Of a stretch of DNA of 51,163 bases, positions 16,088 to 23,546 are shown one piece after another; the stretch's first letter is position 1, and the number at the start of each line of letters is the position of its first letter. The DNA is from JAAFIP01 sp031431335 (GTDB lineage: Bacteria; Pseudomonadota; Gammaproteobacteria; Burkholderiales; Burkholderiaceae_C), in contig JANPDG010000127.1 in NCBI GenBank assembly GCA_031431335.1, positions 1 to 51,163 on the forward strand. Reading direction: 5' to 3'. A program made the position numbers and the translations under genes. The notes below the pieces were generated by a model that was given only the letters and a program-made list of their open reading frames with translations, ran no database searches and was not told where the DNA came from.

Positions 16088-17173
16088 ATGAAAACCATCC
16101 AAGCCACCAAAAAACCGCTGGGTCAGTCTGACCTTTTAGTTCACCCCATTTGCTTGGGCACCATGACTTTTGGGGAGCAGGTTAGCGAGGCAGACGCCCA
16201 TGCGATCTTGGCGCGCAGCCTAGAGCGCGGTGTGGATTTTATGGACACCGCAGAGATGTACGCTGTGCCCACGAGTGCAGCGACATTTAATCTAACTGAA
16301 AAAATCATTGGTAATTACTTCAAAGCCAACCCAGGCGTACGCCAGAAATGGACCATTGCCACCAAAGTGGCAGGCCCTGCGCGCGGCATGGACTGGGTAC
16401 GTGGCGGCAGCGCTAATGTAACGCCAGAGCAAATTACGCAGGCCTGCCACGACAGCCTCGCGCGCTTGCAAACCGATGTAATTGACCTCTACCAGATCCA
16501 CTGGCCGCTGCGCCATGTGCCGGCTTTTGGCATACCCTATTTTGACCCTGAGCAAGACAAGGCGCGCAGCGAAAACACGCCCATTCACGCGCAATTAGTG
16601 GCGCTGGACAAGCTGGTCAAAGCAGGCAAAGTGCGCACGATTGGTCTGAGCAACGAAACGCCTTATGGCGTCATGGAGTTCACGCGCTTAGCCCAGCAGC
16701 ATGGCTTGGTGCGCATTGTGAGCGTGCAAAATCCGTATTGTTTGGTTAACCGCACCATAGACAACGGCTTGGATGAGGTGATGTACCGCCAAAATGTGGG
16801 GCTGTTGGCCTACTCGCCGCTTGCGTTTGGACTGCTCACCGGCAAATACGACAGCACTGGCATCCACAGCGCAGACGCGCCCAAAGGCCGTATGAGCGGC
16901 TACGAAGCCATGAAAAAGCAGCGCTGGGGCCGTGCAGAGGCGCTAGAGGCAGCGCGCAAGTACAACGCGCTGGCACAAAACAACGGCATGACGCCTACCC
17001 AAATGGCGCTGGCATTTTGCTACACCAACTGGCGGGTTACTAGTACCATCATAGGCGTGACGTCGCTGGCGCAGCTGGACGAATGCCTAGACGCCTGGGG
17101 CACCACGCTGCCCAAAGAAGTGCTGGCGGAAATTGACAAAATTCGCTGGGAGCACCGCGATCCGGCGCTGTAA
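16088..17173 (+). CDS. NAD(P)H-dependent aldo/keto reductase, Tas-like
   Basis: A 361-residue aldo-keto reductase. The catalytic tetrad is visible: D53 and Y58 in DFMDTAEMY, K93 in IATKV and H138 in YQIHWP. TIGLSNETPYGVMEF and SVQNPYCLVNR are typical of the Tas branch (family AKR11/12-like). It should reduce aldehydes or ketones with NADPH in the cytoplasm; the natural substrate is not evident. The gene stands alone between paralog B and plsY, with 87 bases upstream. Confidence 0.93.
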   Translation: MKTIQATKKPLGQSDLLVHPICLGTMTFGEQVSEADAHAILARSLERGVDFMDTAEMYAVPTSAATFNLTEKIIGNYFKANPGVRQKWTIATKVAGPARGMDWVRGGSANVTPEQITQACHDSLARLQTDVIDLYQIHWPLRHVPAFGIPYFDPEQDKARSENTPIHAQLVALDKLVKAGKVRTIGLSNETPYGVMEFTRLAQQHGLVRIVSVQNPYCLVNRTIDNGLDEVMYRQNVGLLAYSPLAFGLLTGKYDSTGIHSADAPKGRMSGYEAMKKQRWGRAEALEAARKYNALAQNNGMTPTQMALAFCYTNWRVTSTIIGVTSLAQLDECLDAWGTTLPKEVLAEIDKIRWEHRDPAL

Positions 17174-17212
17174 AAATAGCCGCATAAAATCGAGACCTTA
17201 GACGGAGAATGT

Positions 17213-17842
17213 ATGGATTTTGTATACCCTATGGTGGCCACGCTGGCCGCCTACTTGATGGGCTCGCTGAGTTTTGCTGTAATCGTGAGCCGTGCGATGG
17301 GTTTGAGCGATCCGCGCACCTACGGCAGCCAGAACCCCGGAGCCACTAACGTGCTGCGTTCGGGCAGCAAACCCGCCGCTATTGTGACCTTGGTACTGGA
17401 CATTCTCAAAGGCTTTGTGCCTGTGGTGCTGGTGAAGTTGTTGGGCGAGCAGTTTGGTTTGGCCGATGGCACTGTGGCGCTCGTGGCCTTGGCTGCATTT
17501 TTAGGCCACTTGTATCCAGTGTTTTTCAGGTTCAAGGGCGGCAAAGGCGTGGCCACTGCGGTGGGCGTGGTGCTGGGCGTGCACTGGATATTGGGCTTGG
17601 CCTGCATTGCCAGCTTCGGTATTATTTTGTTTTTCTTTCGCTACGTGTCGCTGGCCTCCATTGCGGCAGCGGCGTTTGCGCCGTTTTACTATTTGTTTGG
17701 CGATCGCGTAGTGTGGTACACGTCCAAGCCAGTGATGTTTGCAATTTTCATCATGGCTGTGCTGCTGGCCATTCGCCACCGTGAGAACATCAATCGCTTA
17801 CTGGCGGGCACAGAGTCTAAGCTGGGGCAGGCGAAGAGCTGA
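17213..17842 (+). CDS. plsY: Acyl-phosphate:glycerol-3-phosphate acyltransferase
   Basis: A 209-residue integral membrane enzyme that moves an acyl group from acyl-phosphate to glycerol-3-phosphate, giving lysophosphatidate, the first step of phospholipid synthesis. Motifs: GSLSFAVIVSR (motif 1 region), YGSQNPGATNVLRSG (motif 2) and FKGGKGVATAVGV (motif 3). About five hydrophobic segments are present. GGAGAATGT precedes the ATG. It lies convergent with the retropepsin-like gene. Confidence 0.97.
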   Translation: MDFVYPMVATLAAYLMGSLSFAVIVSRAMGLSDPRTYGSQNPGATNVLRSGSKPAAIVTLVLDILKGFVPVVLVKLLGEQFGLADGTVALVALAAFLGHLYPVFFRFKGGKGVATAVGVVLGVHWILGLACIASFGIILFFFRYVSLASIAAAAFAPFYYLFGDRVVWYTSKPVMFAIFIMAVLLAIRHRENINRLLAGTESKLGQAKS

Positions 17843-17868
17843 TGCTTTGATGCCGCGGAAAAGTAGGC

Positions 17869-18552
17869 TTAAAAGCGCTTTTCTAGCACCATCAAGTCGA
17901 CCGACTTGCTCATATTGAAGCGGCCTAAAAAGCTGTTGCCCAGCAAGGCAAACGGCATGTCGGGGCCGACGATGGCATCGACGTCATACACCTCGACATC
18001 GCCAATTTTGACGTTACTGAGCTTGATCTTCCAGCCTTGCGCTACACCGTTGGCAGTGCCCATGCGCACTGCCAAGCCCTTTTGGTAGTCCAGCCCCATA
18101 CGTTTGGCATCACTCGCGCCTAAAGCAATGGTGGTGGCACCTGTGTCCAGCATAAACTGAATCGGCTTGCCATTGACATAACCTTGGGTAAAGAAGTGGC
18201 CGCCGCTGCCCATTGGGATGACGATTTTGCTGCCATTAGCGCCGCCGGGGCGCGCCCCTTGACTTACCGGCGCTTCGCCCACGCGCACATTGCTGCGCTG
18301 GCCTTTGATGTCCAGCACCGCCACATCGCCCGTGACGCTGATCACTTTCACGCCTTGGTGTGACTCCCCAGCGCCCAAGGCTTTGGGCTCACCACCGTTG
18401 ACCACCAGCAGCGCTTTGCTGCCCATCACGCCGCTCAGTGCCACCGACTGCGCACTGGCAGTCAAGGGCAGGGCGGCCAGGGATGCGGCTAGCAATATAG
18501 CTTTGAAAAAGCCAGTCGTTGGGGATGTGAGCAGGCAGCTAGAAAAGTGCAT
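17869..18552 (-). CDS. Retropepsin-like aspartic protease (clan AA), secreted or membrane-anchored
   Basis: 227 residues from ATG 18552; a longer frame to 18597 would need a TTG start and has no ribosome-binding site. The N-terminus has a basic/hydrophobic signal segment ending TASAQ (about residue 35). The catalytic motif FMLDTGATTIALG carries the single Asp (D136) expected of a dimeric retropepsin-like enzyme, and the C-terminal half contains LLGNSFLGRF, the second family signature. This is the TIGR02281-like group; its target in the cell envelope is unknown. It precedes no operon partner; yajQ lies upstream on the same strand, 66 bases away. Confidence 0.88.
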   Translation of the reverse strand: MHFSSCLLTSPTTGFFKAILLAASLAALPLTASAQSVALSGVMGSKALLVVNGGEPKALGAGESHQGVKVISVTGDVAVLDIKGQRSNVRVGEAPVSQGARPGGANGSKIVIPMGSGGHFFTQGYVNGKPIQFMLDTGATTIALGASDAKRMGLDYQKGLAVRMGTANGVAQGWKIKLSNVKIGDVEVYDVDAIVGPDMPFALLGNSFLGRFNMSKSVDLMVLEKRF

Positions 18553-18618
18553 GGGGCGAATGGCGCTGGTAGATAAGTGACGCTGAATCAACAGCAAAGA
18601 AGCTAAAGCAGCAAACTA

Positions 18619-19104
18619 TCAATCGCGAAAATTATTAAAAGTCAGCGGAACATCGTCCACCTCAGCCTTGAGCAGCGCCATCGCGGCCTGCAGGTCGTCG
18701 CGCTTCGCACCCGTCACCCGCACGCTATCGCCTTGGATGCTGGCTTGCACTTTCATCTTGCTGTCTTTGAGCGTGCGCACAATCTTTTTGGCCAACTCGG
18801 CCTCGATGCCCTCGCGGATTTTGGCAATTTGCTTGACCTTGTCGCCGCCGATCTTTTGGATCTTTTCCACATCCAAATAGCGCGCATCGACATTGCGCTT
18901 GGTCAGCTTGGCGCGCAGCAGGTCTTCGACCTGCTGCAGCTGAAAGTCGGCATCGCCAAACAGCGTGATCTCTTTGTCCTTGAGCTCCACAGCAGCCGAG
19001 CTGCCTTTGAAGTCAAAGCGGGTGCCGATCTCTTTGGCGGCATTTTCGACGGCATTTTTCACGTCGACCATATTGGGTTCACAAACAGTATCAAAGCTTG
19101 GCAT
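18619..19104 (-). CDS. yajQ: YajQ-family nucleotide (cyclic-di-GMP)-binding protein
   Basis: A 161-residue protein with the YajQ N-terminus MPSFDTVCEPNMVDVKNAVE and the conserved DFKGSSAAVEL and TLFGDADFQLQQV segments. It has two ferredoxin-like halves and the usual family length. In Xanthomonas the family member binds cyclic-di-GMP and acts with a transcription factor; in other bacteria it binds nucleotides. It is divergent from murB with a 54-base gap. Confidence 0.96.
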   Translation of the reverse strand: MPSFDTVCEPNMVDVKNAVENAAKEIGTRFDFKGSSAAVELKDKEITLFGDADFQLQQVEDLLRAKLTKRNVDARYLDVEKIQKIGGDKVKQIAKIREGIEAELAKKIVRTLKDSKMKVQASIQGDSVRVTGAKRDDLQAAMALLKAEVDDVPLTFNNFRD

Positions 19105-19158
19105 GGCTAATTCTCAAAAAACGGGCAAATAGGGGAAACACAATGCGACAATTGTGGC

Positions 19159-20304
19159 ATGTTTGTAGAGAAAAACGTCGCCCTCGCAGGGCACAACAGC
19201 TTCGGTATTGTGGCCAAAGCCCTTCAATTGGTGCGCATAGCCTCGCCAGGCGGCCTGCAGGACGCCATCAAAGCCACCCAAGGTACGCCGCAAGCCTTTG
19301 CAGTCCAGCCGCCGTTTGTGCTGGGGGGAGGCTGCAATATCGTGCTGACAGGCGATGTCAAACCGCTCACTCTCAAAATCGAGATCATGGGCAAGCGCCT
19401 GGTGCGCGAGACCGATAAACACTGGATTGTGGAGGTGGGCGCGGGCGAAAACTGGCACCACACCGTGGCTTGGACGCTGCAGCAAGGCTGGCCAGGCCTA
19501 GAAAACCTGGCCCTCATTCCGGGTAGCGTGGGCGCCAGCCCGGTGCAAAACATTGGGGCCTATGGCGTGGAGCTGCAAGACCGCTTTGACAGCCTGGACG
19601 CTATCGACCTGCACACGGGCGAGCTGATGACGCTGCAAGCCGCCCAATGCGCCTTTGGCTACCGCGACTCGGTGTTCAAACACGCAGCAGGCTTGCTGGG
19701 CAAAGCCGTCATTACCCATGTGCGCTTTGCCCTGCCCAAGCGCTGGCAGCCTGTGCTTGGCTACGCCGACCTGCTGCGCCACTGGGCCCAGTATTTAACC
19801 GAGCAAGGCGTGGCCACCTTGGGCAGCGAGCACCGCAAGCTGTCAAGCCAAGCCCAAGCCGAGCACCTGATGACGCTGTCCAAGGCCGCCCAGCTTGAGC
19901 CCACAGCGCAGCAAATATGTGACTGGGTGTGCGCCATCCGCCGCGCCAAGCTGCCCGACCCCGCCGTCATTGGCAACGCCGGCAGCTTTTTTAAAAACCC
20001 CCAAGTCACCGCAGACCAGTGCCAAGACATCATCGCCCGCGAGCCTAATGTGGTGCACTATCCGTTGCCTGATGGCAGCGTGAAGCTGGCTGCAGGCTGG
20101 CTGATCGACACTTGCGGCTGGAAGGGCAAAACCGTGGGCAACGCAGGCGTGTACGCCAAACAAGCCTTGGTTTTGGTCAACACCGGCACCGGCACCGCCA
20201 CACCCGCCACCGGCGGCGAAGTGATGACGCTGGCCAAAGCCATTCAAACCAGCGTGTACGAACGCTTTGGCATTTTGCTGGAGCATGAACCGGTGGTGAT
20301 TTAA
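19159..20304 (+). CDS. murB: UDP-N-acetylenolpyruvoylglucosamine reductase
   Basis: A 381-residue MurB of type I (E. coli-like length). It reduces enolpyruvyl-UDP-GlcNAc to UDP-MurNAc with NADPH and FAD in the cytoplasm. Seen: HNSFGI, the FAD-binding LGGGCNIVLTGDV, IPGSVGASPVQNIGAYGVEL, FGYRDSVFK, catalytic NAGSFFKNP and AAGWLIDTCGWKGK. The ATG at 19159 has only a weak upstream ribosome-binding site. The stop codon is followed at once by dispersed repeat copy 3. Confidence 0.97.
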   Translation: MFVEKNVALAGHNSFGIVAKALQLVRIASPGGLQDAIKATQGTPQAFAVQPPFVLGGGCNIVLTGDVKPLTLKIEIMGKRLVRETDKHWIVEVGAGENWHHTVAWTLQQGWPGLENLALIPGSVGASPVQNIGAYGVELQDRFDSLDAIDLHTGELMTLQAAQCAFGYRDSVFKHAAGLLGKAVITHVRFALPKRWQPVLGYADLLRHWAQYLTEQGVATLGSEHRKLSSQAQAEHLMTLSKAAQLEPTAQQICDWVCAIRRAKLPDPAVIGNAGSFFKNPQVTADQCQDIIAREPNVVHYPLPDGSVKLAAGWLIDTCGWKGKTVGNAGVYAKQALVLVNTGTGTATPATGGEVMTLAKAIQTSVYERFGILLEHEPVVI

Positions 20305-20307
20305 TGT

Positions 20308-20378
20308 CCTTTTGCTATTATATTAATAGCATACTATTGAATATCCACGTCGGAAAACCACCTATTTTTCTTCCAAAA
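20308..20378 (+). repeat. Dispersed ISTSE-type repeat, copy 3
   Basis: It starts within six bases of the murB stop, in murB sense orientation. It contains GCTATTATATTAATAGC (a perfect 7-bp stem), then ACTATTGAATATCCACGTCGG and a TTTTTCTTCCAA tail as in copy 1. The TGA in TATTGA would close the ISTSE frame. Confidence 0.88.
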
Positions 20379-20392
20379 ACTTAAAACTACAT

Positions 20393-21205
20393 ATGAAAAA
20401 CATGCACAAGCTGCTGGTGCGGCTGTCGTCTCAAACGGGCTGGTTGCTGATCGCTTTGTATTTTTTATTGCTTCCTGTCGTGGTGGCCAGCTTTGTGGTG
20501 CATGGGGCGTGGATTTTTCTGTTGTACGCGAGCTGTTTTTTTGCGGTGTTGTACTTTCGCATGTGGGGCAAAAACATGCGCGAGCGGCATATCCGCGAAG
20601 CGCCTATGCCGAAGTTTTTAAAAGCCAAGCTGCTTAAAACCTATTCACACTTGACCGCCAAAGATGTTGACTTGGTAGAGCGCGGTCTGCGCCAGTTCTT
20701 TGTAGCCTGCGCCCGCAGCAACAAAAAGTTTGTCGCCATGCCGTCTAAAGCGGTGGACGCGCTGTGGCACGAGTTTATTTTGCACACCAAGGCGTATGAG
20801 GCGTGGTGCAGCATAGCGTTGGGCTACTTTTTGCACCACACGCCCGCAGCGGCGCTGGGCAAAAAAGCCAAAAACAACGACGGCCTGCGCCGCGCATGGT
20901 ACTGGGCCTGCAAAGACGAAGCCATCGACCCCAAAGCCCCCAGCCGCTTGCCACTGCTGTTTGCACTAGACCTCAAGCTGGCCATCGAAGGCGGCTTCAC
21001 CTACGCGCCCGACTGCAACGACATAAAGCGCAAAAGCGCCGATGGCGGCAGCGCAGGCGACACCTATTGCGGCAGCGACTTCTCGGGCGGCAGCTACAGC
21101 TCAGAGAGCAGCAGCTCGGGAGACTTTGGTGGAGCGGATGCCAGTAGCGGGTCGGATGGCGGTGGCGGTGACGGAGGAGGAGGCTGCGGTGGTGGGGGTG
21201 ATTAG
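20393..21205 (+). CDS. Membrane protein with glycine-rich-domain-like (GRDP/DUF1399-type) segment and Gly-rich tail
   Basis: A 270-residue protein with two N-terminal transmembrane segments (about 16-36 and 38-56). A cytoplasmic domain follows with VDALWHEFILHTKAYEAWC (about 121-139) and YFLHHTP, a W-H-x4-H pattern that matches the glycine-rich domain-containing protein-like family (PF07173-like). The last 60 residues are Ser/Gly/Asp-rich and end in GGGGDGGGGCGGGGD, a very skewed tail also known in TIGR04222-type proteins. Function unknown. The gene sits between two direct copies of the dispersed repeat, both in its sense orientation, as if the segment had been carried or bracketed by them. 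Confidence 0.8.
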   Translation: MKNMHKLLVRLSSQTGWLLIALYFLLLPVVVASFVVHGAWIFLLYASCFFAVLYFRMWGKNMRERHIREAPMPKFLKAKLLKTYSHLTAKDVDLVERGLRQFFVACARSNKKFVAMPSKAVDALWHEFILHTKAYEAWCSIALGYFLHHTPAAALGKKAKNNDGLRRAWYWACKDEAIDPKAPSRLPLLFALDLKLAIEGGFTYAPDCNDIKRKSADGGSAGDTYCGSDFSGGSYSSESSSSGDFGGADASSGSDGGGGDGGGGCGGGGD

Positions 21206-21265
21206 TTTTACTATTTTTTAGATAGCATACTATTGAATATCCACGTCGGAAAAGTACTATTTTTC
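21206..21265 (+). repeat. Dispersed ISTSE-type repeat, copy 4
   Basis: It begins at the base after the GRDP-like gene's stop, in sense orientation. GATAGCATACTATTGAAT leads into the core ATCCACGTCGGAAAA. It shares ATAGCATACTATTGAATAT with copy 3, so these two are the closest pair. Confidence 0.88.
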
Positions 21266-21391
21266 CTGATTAGTTACTTGCCTCAGACTACCTAGAAATT
21301 CAAACCGAGCTTCGCGATACGAATTCTAGGAGTTTGTTTCCGATCCCGATCCGAGATCGGTAGCGATATCTGAGGCAAGTACATAATCAGG
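21266..21391. repeat. 126-bp palindromic element with internal hairpins
   Basis: Outer arms: CCTGATTAGTTACTTGCC at 21266-21283, with CTCAGA to 21287, pairs with 21369-21391 (TCTGAGGCAAGTACATAATC and GG... reversed) with only a small bulge. Inside, CCTAGAAATTC (21291-21301) pairs with GAATTCTAGG (21321-21330), and CCGATCCCGATCCGAGATCGG at 21340-21360 holds further short dyads. The whole can fold as a stem with two or three inner hairpins, like a MITE or a structured RNA. It has no coding capacity and lies directly after repeat copy 4. Confidence 0.7.
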
Positions 21392-21504
21392 CTATTTTTT
21401 TCCAAAATGGGGGTTTTAAAAAATGGCTCGCTACGCAGGCTCTGGCGCGAAGGCTGGGGTGGTTGGGGTGCACTGGCTGCATATTGTGCAGATCTTTTTA
21501 GGAA

Positions 21505-21563
21505 GATTTTCGGGCATTTTTCCGACGTGGATATTCAATAGTTTGCTATTAATATTATAGTAA
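21505..21563 (-). repeat. Dispersed ISTSE-type repeat, copy 5
   Basis: Minus-strand copy: CTATAATATTAATAGCAAAC, then TATTGAATATCCACGTCGG and AAAAATGCCCGAAAATC. It is the only copy without a same-strand gene directly before it. Between the palindrome and this copy (21392-21504) nothing else is recognisable. Confidence 0.88.
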
Positions 21564-21617
21564 TATGAGGTATTTAATAGATTTCATTCAACGACTCCAT
21601 TTCTACACGTCAACTCC

Positions 21618-21804
21618 ATGAAATTCAACCCACTTATCTCCGTCCTCGCATTCACAGCAGCGTTCTCAGCGGCCTAGGCGCAGAGCCCTGCCGAAGGTAC
21701 GAGTTGGGAACGAGCCTAGGATGGTCAAGAAATACAAAAAGGAGTCAGCTGCCAACGCGGAAGCATTCAAACGCCGCTATGGCTTAGGTGCGAGTAAAGC
21801 GTAG
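21618..21804 (+). pseudogene. Relic of a small secreted protein gene
   Basis: ATG 21618 opens a signal-peptide-like sequence MKFNPLISVLAFTAAFSAA, which hits TAG (21675-21677) exactly where a cleavage site would be. The frame continues AQSPAEGTSWERA to a second TAG, and a shifted frame then reads MVKKYKKESAANAEAFKRR from ATG 21721 to TAG 21802-21804. A signal peptide cut by a stop, followed by a plausible basic C-terminus in another frame, suggests a decayed gene of under 70 codons. It could also be two unrelated tiny frames. Confidence 0.4.
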
Positions 21805-21840
21805 CTGTTCCTTCGAGATAAGATATAACGGCAAATTACC

Positions 21841-22335
21841 GTGCTCCACAAAATTACCCTCAACTACACCGAATCCCTGCTGCGGCAGGCGGTTTACGCA
21901 TTCTGGCTTCGCACGGTGGGCATAGGTTTCTTTGTCGCTTTGTCGCTTCTTGCGTGCTCGTTGGCATGGATGCTGTGGCGTGGTGATCGTTCGTGGCTTG
22001 TGGGTGCTTTGGGGGCGTTTTTGTTGTTGGGGCTTGGGATGGCTGTATTGGTCTACTTTGTCCATCTTCGCAACACGCTGGCTAAGTTTCGGGCGATGGG
22101 CGCGCCTACTGCTGTGCTGGAGCTGGGTGAGGCGTCGTTTGCTGTGTCCTCGGGTTTGGGCAGCAGCACACTGGCATGGTCAGCCGTTACAGAGGTTTGG
22201 TGCTATCCGTCGTTCTGGCTGCTGCTGTTCTCCAAAGCCCAGTTCGTCACGCTTCCCCTCGCATCGGCTCCGCCAGAAATGCAGGCCTACATTCTTAGCC
22301 GTGTGTCTGGCGCAGGTGGCAGGGTGGTTGATTGA
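21841..22335 (+). CDS. YcxB-like membrane protein
   Basis: 164 residues from a GTG start. Two transmembrane helices lie at about residues 25-46 and 50-73. A conserved-looking C-terminal domain follows with LAWSAVTEVWCYPSFWLLLFSKAQFVTLPL, which matches the YcxB-like family (PF14317-like): a membrane anchor plus a PH-like fold of unknown role. No good ribosome-binding site is visible before the GTG; no other in-frame start fits before the first helix. It is convergent with mltB, 80 bases away. Confidence 0.7.
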   Translation: MLHKITLNYTESLLRQAVYAFWLRTVGIGFFVALSLLACSLAWMLWRGDRSWLVGALGAFLLLGLGMAVLVYFVHLRNTLAKFRAMGAPTAVLELGEASFAVSSGLGSSTLAWSAVTEVWCYPSFWLLLFSKAQFVTLPLASAPPEMQAYILSRVSGAGGRVVD

Positions 22336-22415
22336 TGTGCATATTGCCGCGGTTCATTTTGGAAAACTGCCTAAAAATTCAGGTCAAACTAATCTGACAA
22401 GATGAAAAGGGCTGT

Positions 22416-23546
22416 CTACTTGCCCACTGCTGCCTTCACCTGGGCACCCAGCTCGATGACTGACATGGCGTAGTAGCTGCTCCAGTTGTAGCGGGTGATG
22501 GCGTAGAAGTTGTCGGTACCGGCTACGTATTGGGGGGCGCCGTCTGCGCCGTTGAGCAGCTCGATCAGGGCGAGGGGGCCGGGGTGGGACTGGGCTTCTG
22601 GGGGCAGCACGGCGCCTAAGGCGGTGAAGCGCTCTACGGTGAACGAGGGCAGTATGTCGGGGGCCATGAGGGTGTCTTTGTCTAGGCGGGCAGTATCGAG
22701 CCGCACACTGAAGTGGGTGGGCAGGCCGCTTTTCCAGTTGAAAGCTTTGAAATAGTTGGCCACCGACCCGATGGCGTCTTGGGGGCTGTTGAACAAATCG
22801 ATCTTGCCGTCGCCGTCAAAATCTATAGCGTACTTGGTCCAGCTGCTGGGCATGAACTGGCCTAGGCCCATTGCGCCTGCGTAGCTGCCGCGCAGGCTTA
22901 AGGGGTCAATGTTGGTGCGGCTGGCCAAGGACAGCGCTTGCTCTAGCTCGTCTAAAAAGAACTGCGAGCGGTCGCGTTTGGCGGTTTTGGGGAAGTCAAA
23001 GGCCAGCGTAGCCAGCGCGTCGATCACGCGAAAGGTGCCCATGTCGCGGCCATAGATGGTTTCTACGCCAATGATGCCGACGATGATTTCGGCGGGTACG
23101 CCAAACTCTTGCTCGGCTCTGGCCAGCGCGGCCTCGTTGGCGCGCCAAAAACGCGCGCCTGCTGCAATGCGCACGGGGTCGATAAAGCGGCTGCGGTAGA
23201 CGCGCCAGTTTTTGACAAAAGTGGTGCTGGCTGGGCGCATGAGGCGCTGCACGCTGGGGATAAAGTGGGCTTGGCCGATGGCTTGGCGCACCCACTCGCG
23301 GTCTAGGTTGCGCCGCTCGGCCAGGTCGTCGGCAAAGCGCATGGCGTCTTCGCGGCTGGCGTAGGCGTCGCCTTTGGCTTGGACGGTGCTTACTTTAGAT
23401 GAGGTTTTTTGGGCATTTACCGACGTGGATATTAAACAGTTAGCTATTAAAAACAGAGCTGCTAGGAGCCAATGTGTGGCAGGGCTAGGGCGCGCTGAGC
23501 GCTCAACGGGAGCGCGGCTGGGATGGGAGAGATGGGAATAGGTCAC
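22416..23546 (-). CDS. mltB: Lytic murein transglycosylase B with repeat-derived signal region
   Basis: A 376-residue SLT_2-family lytic transglycosylase that cleaves the MurNAc-GlcNAc bond of peptidoglycan and forms 1,6-anhydroMurNAc. Catalytic Glu is E162 in GIIGVETIYGRDMG. MGLGQFMPSSW and IDFDGDGKIDLF (calcium-loop-like) are family features. The N-terminal export signal (WLLAALFLIANCLISTSVNA|QK, about 26-45) is partly encoded by dispersed repeat copy 6, which supplies the end of the hydrophobic core and the VNA cleavage site. No lipobox is seen, so the product is probably periplasmic and soluble. The start GTG 23546 overlaps the tgpA stop as GTGA, so the two are translationally coupled. 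Confidence 0.93.
   Translation of the reverse strand: MTYSHLSHPSRAPVERSARPSPATHWLLAALFLIANCLISTSVNAQKTSSKVSTVQAKGDAYASREDAMRFADDLAERRNLDREWVRQAIGQAHFIPSVQRLMRPASTTFVKNWRVYRSRFIDPVRIAAGARFWRANEAALARAEQEFGVPAEIIVGIIGVETIYGRDMGTFRVIDALATLAFDFPKTAKRDRSQFFLDELEQALSLASRTNIDPLSLRGSYAGAMGLGQFMPSSWTKYAIDFDGDGKIDLFNSPQDAIGSVANYFKAFNWKSGLPTHFSVRLDTARLDKDTLMAPDILPSFTVERFTALGAVLPPEAQSHPGPLALIELLNGADGAPQYVAGTDNFYAITRYNWSSYYAMSVIELGAQVKAAVGK
23402..23450 (-). repeat. Dispersed ISTSE-type repeat, copy 6 (inside mltB)
   Basis: Minus strand, sense to mltB: TTAATAGCTAACTGTTTAAT, then ATCCACGTCGGTAAATGCCC and AAAAAACC. It is read in frame as LIANCLISTSVNAQKT. TGTTTA stands where most intergenic copies have TATTGA, so no stop arises. 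One core base has changed (GGTAAA for GGAAAA). Confidence 0.85.
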
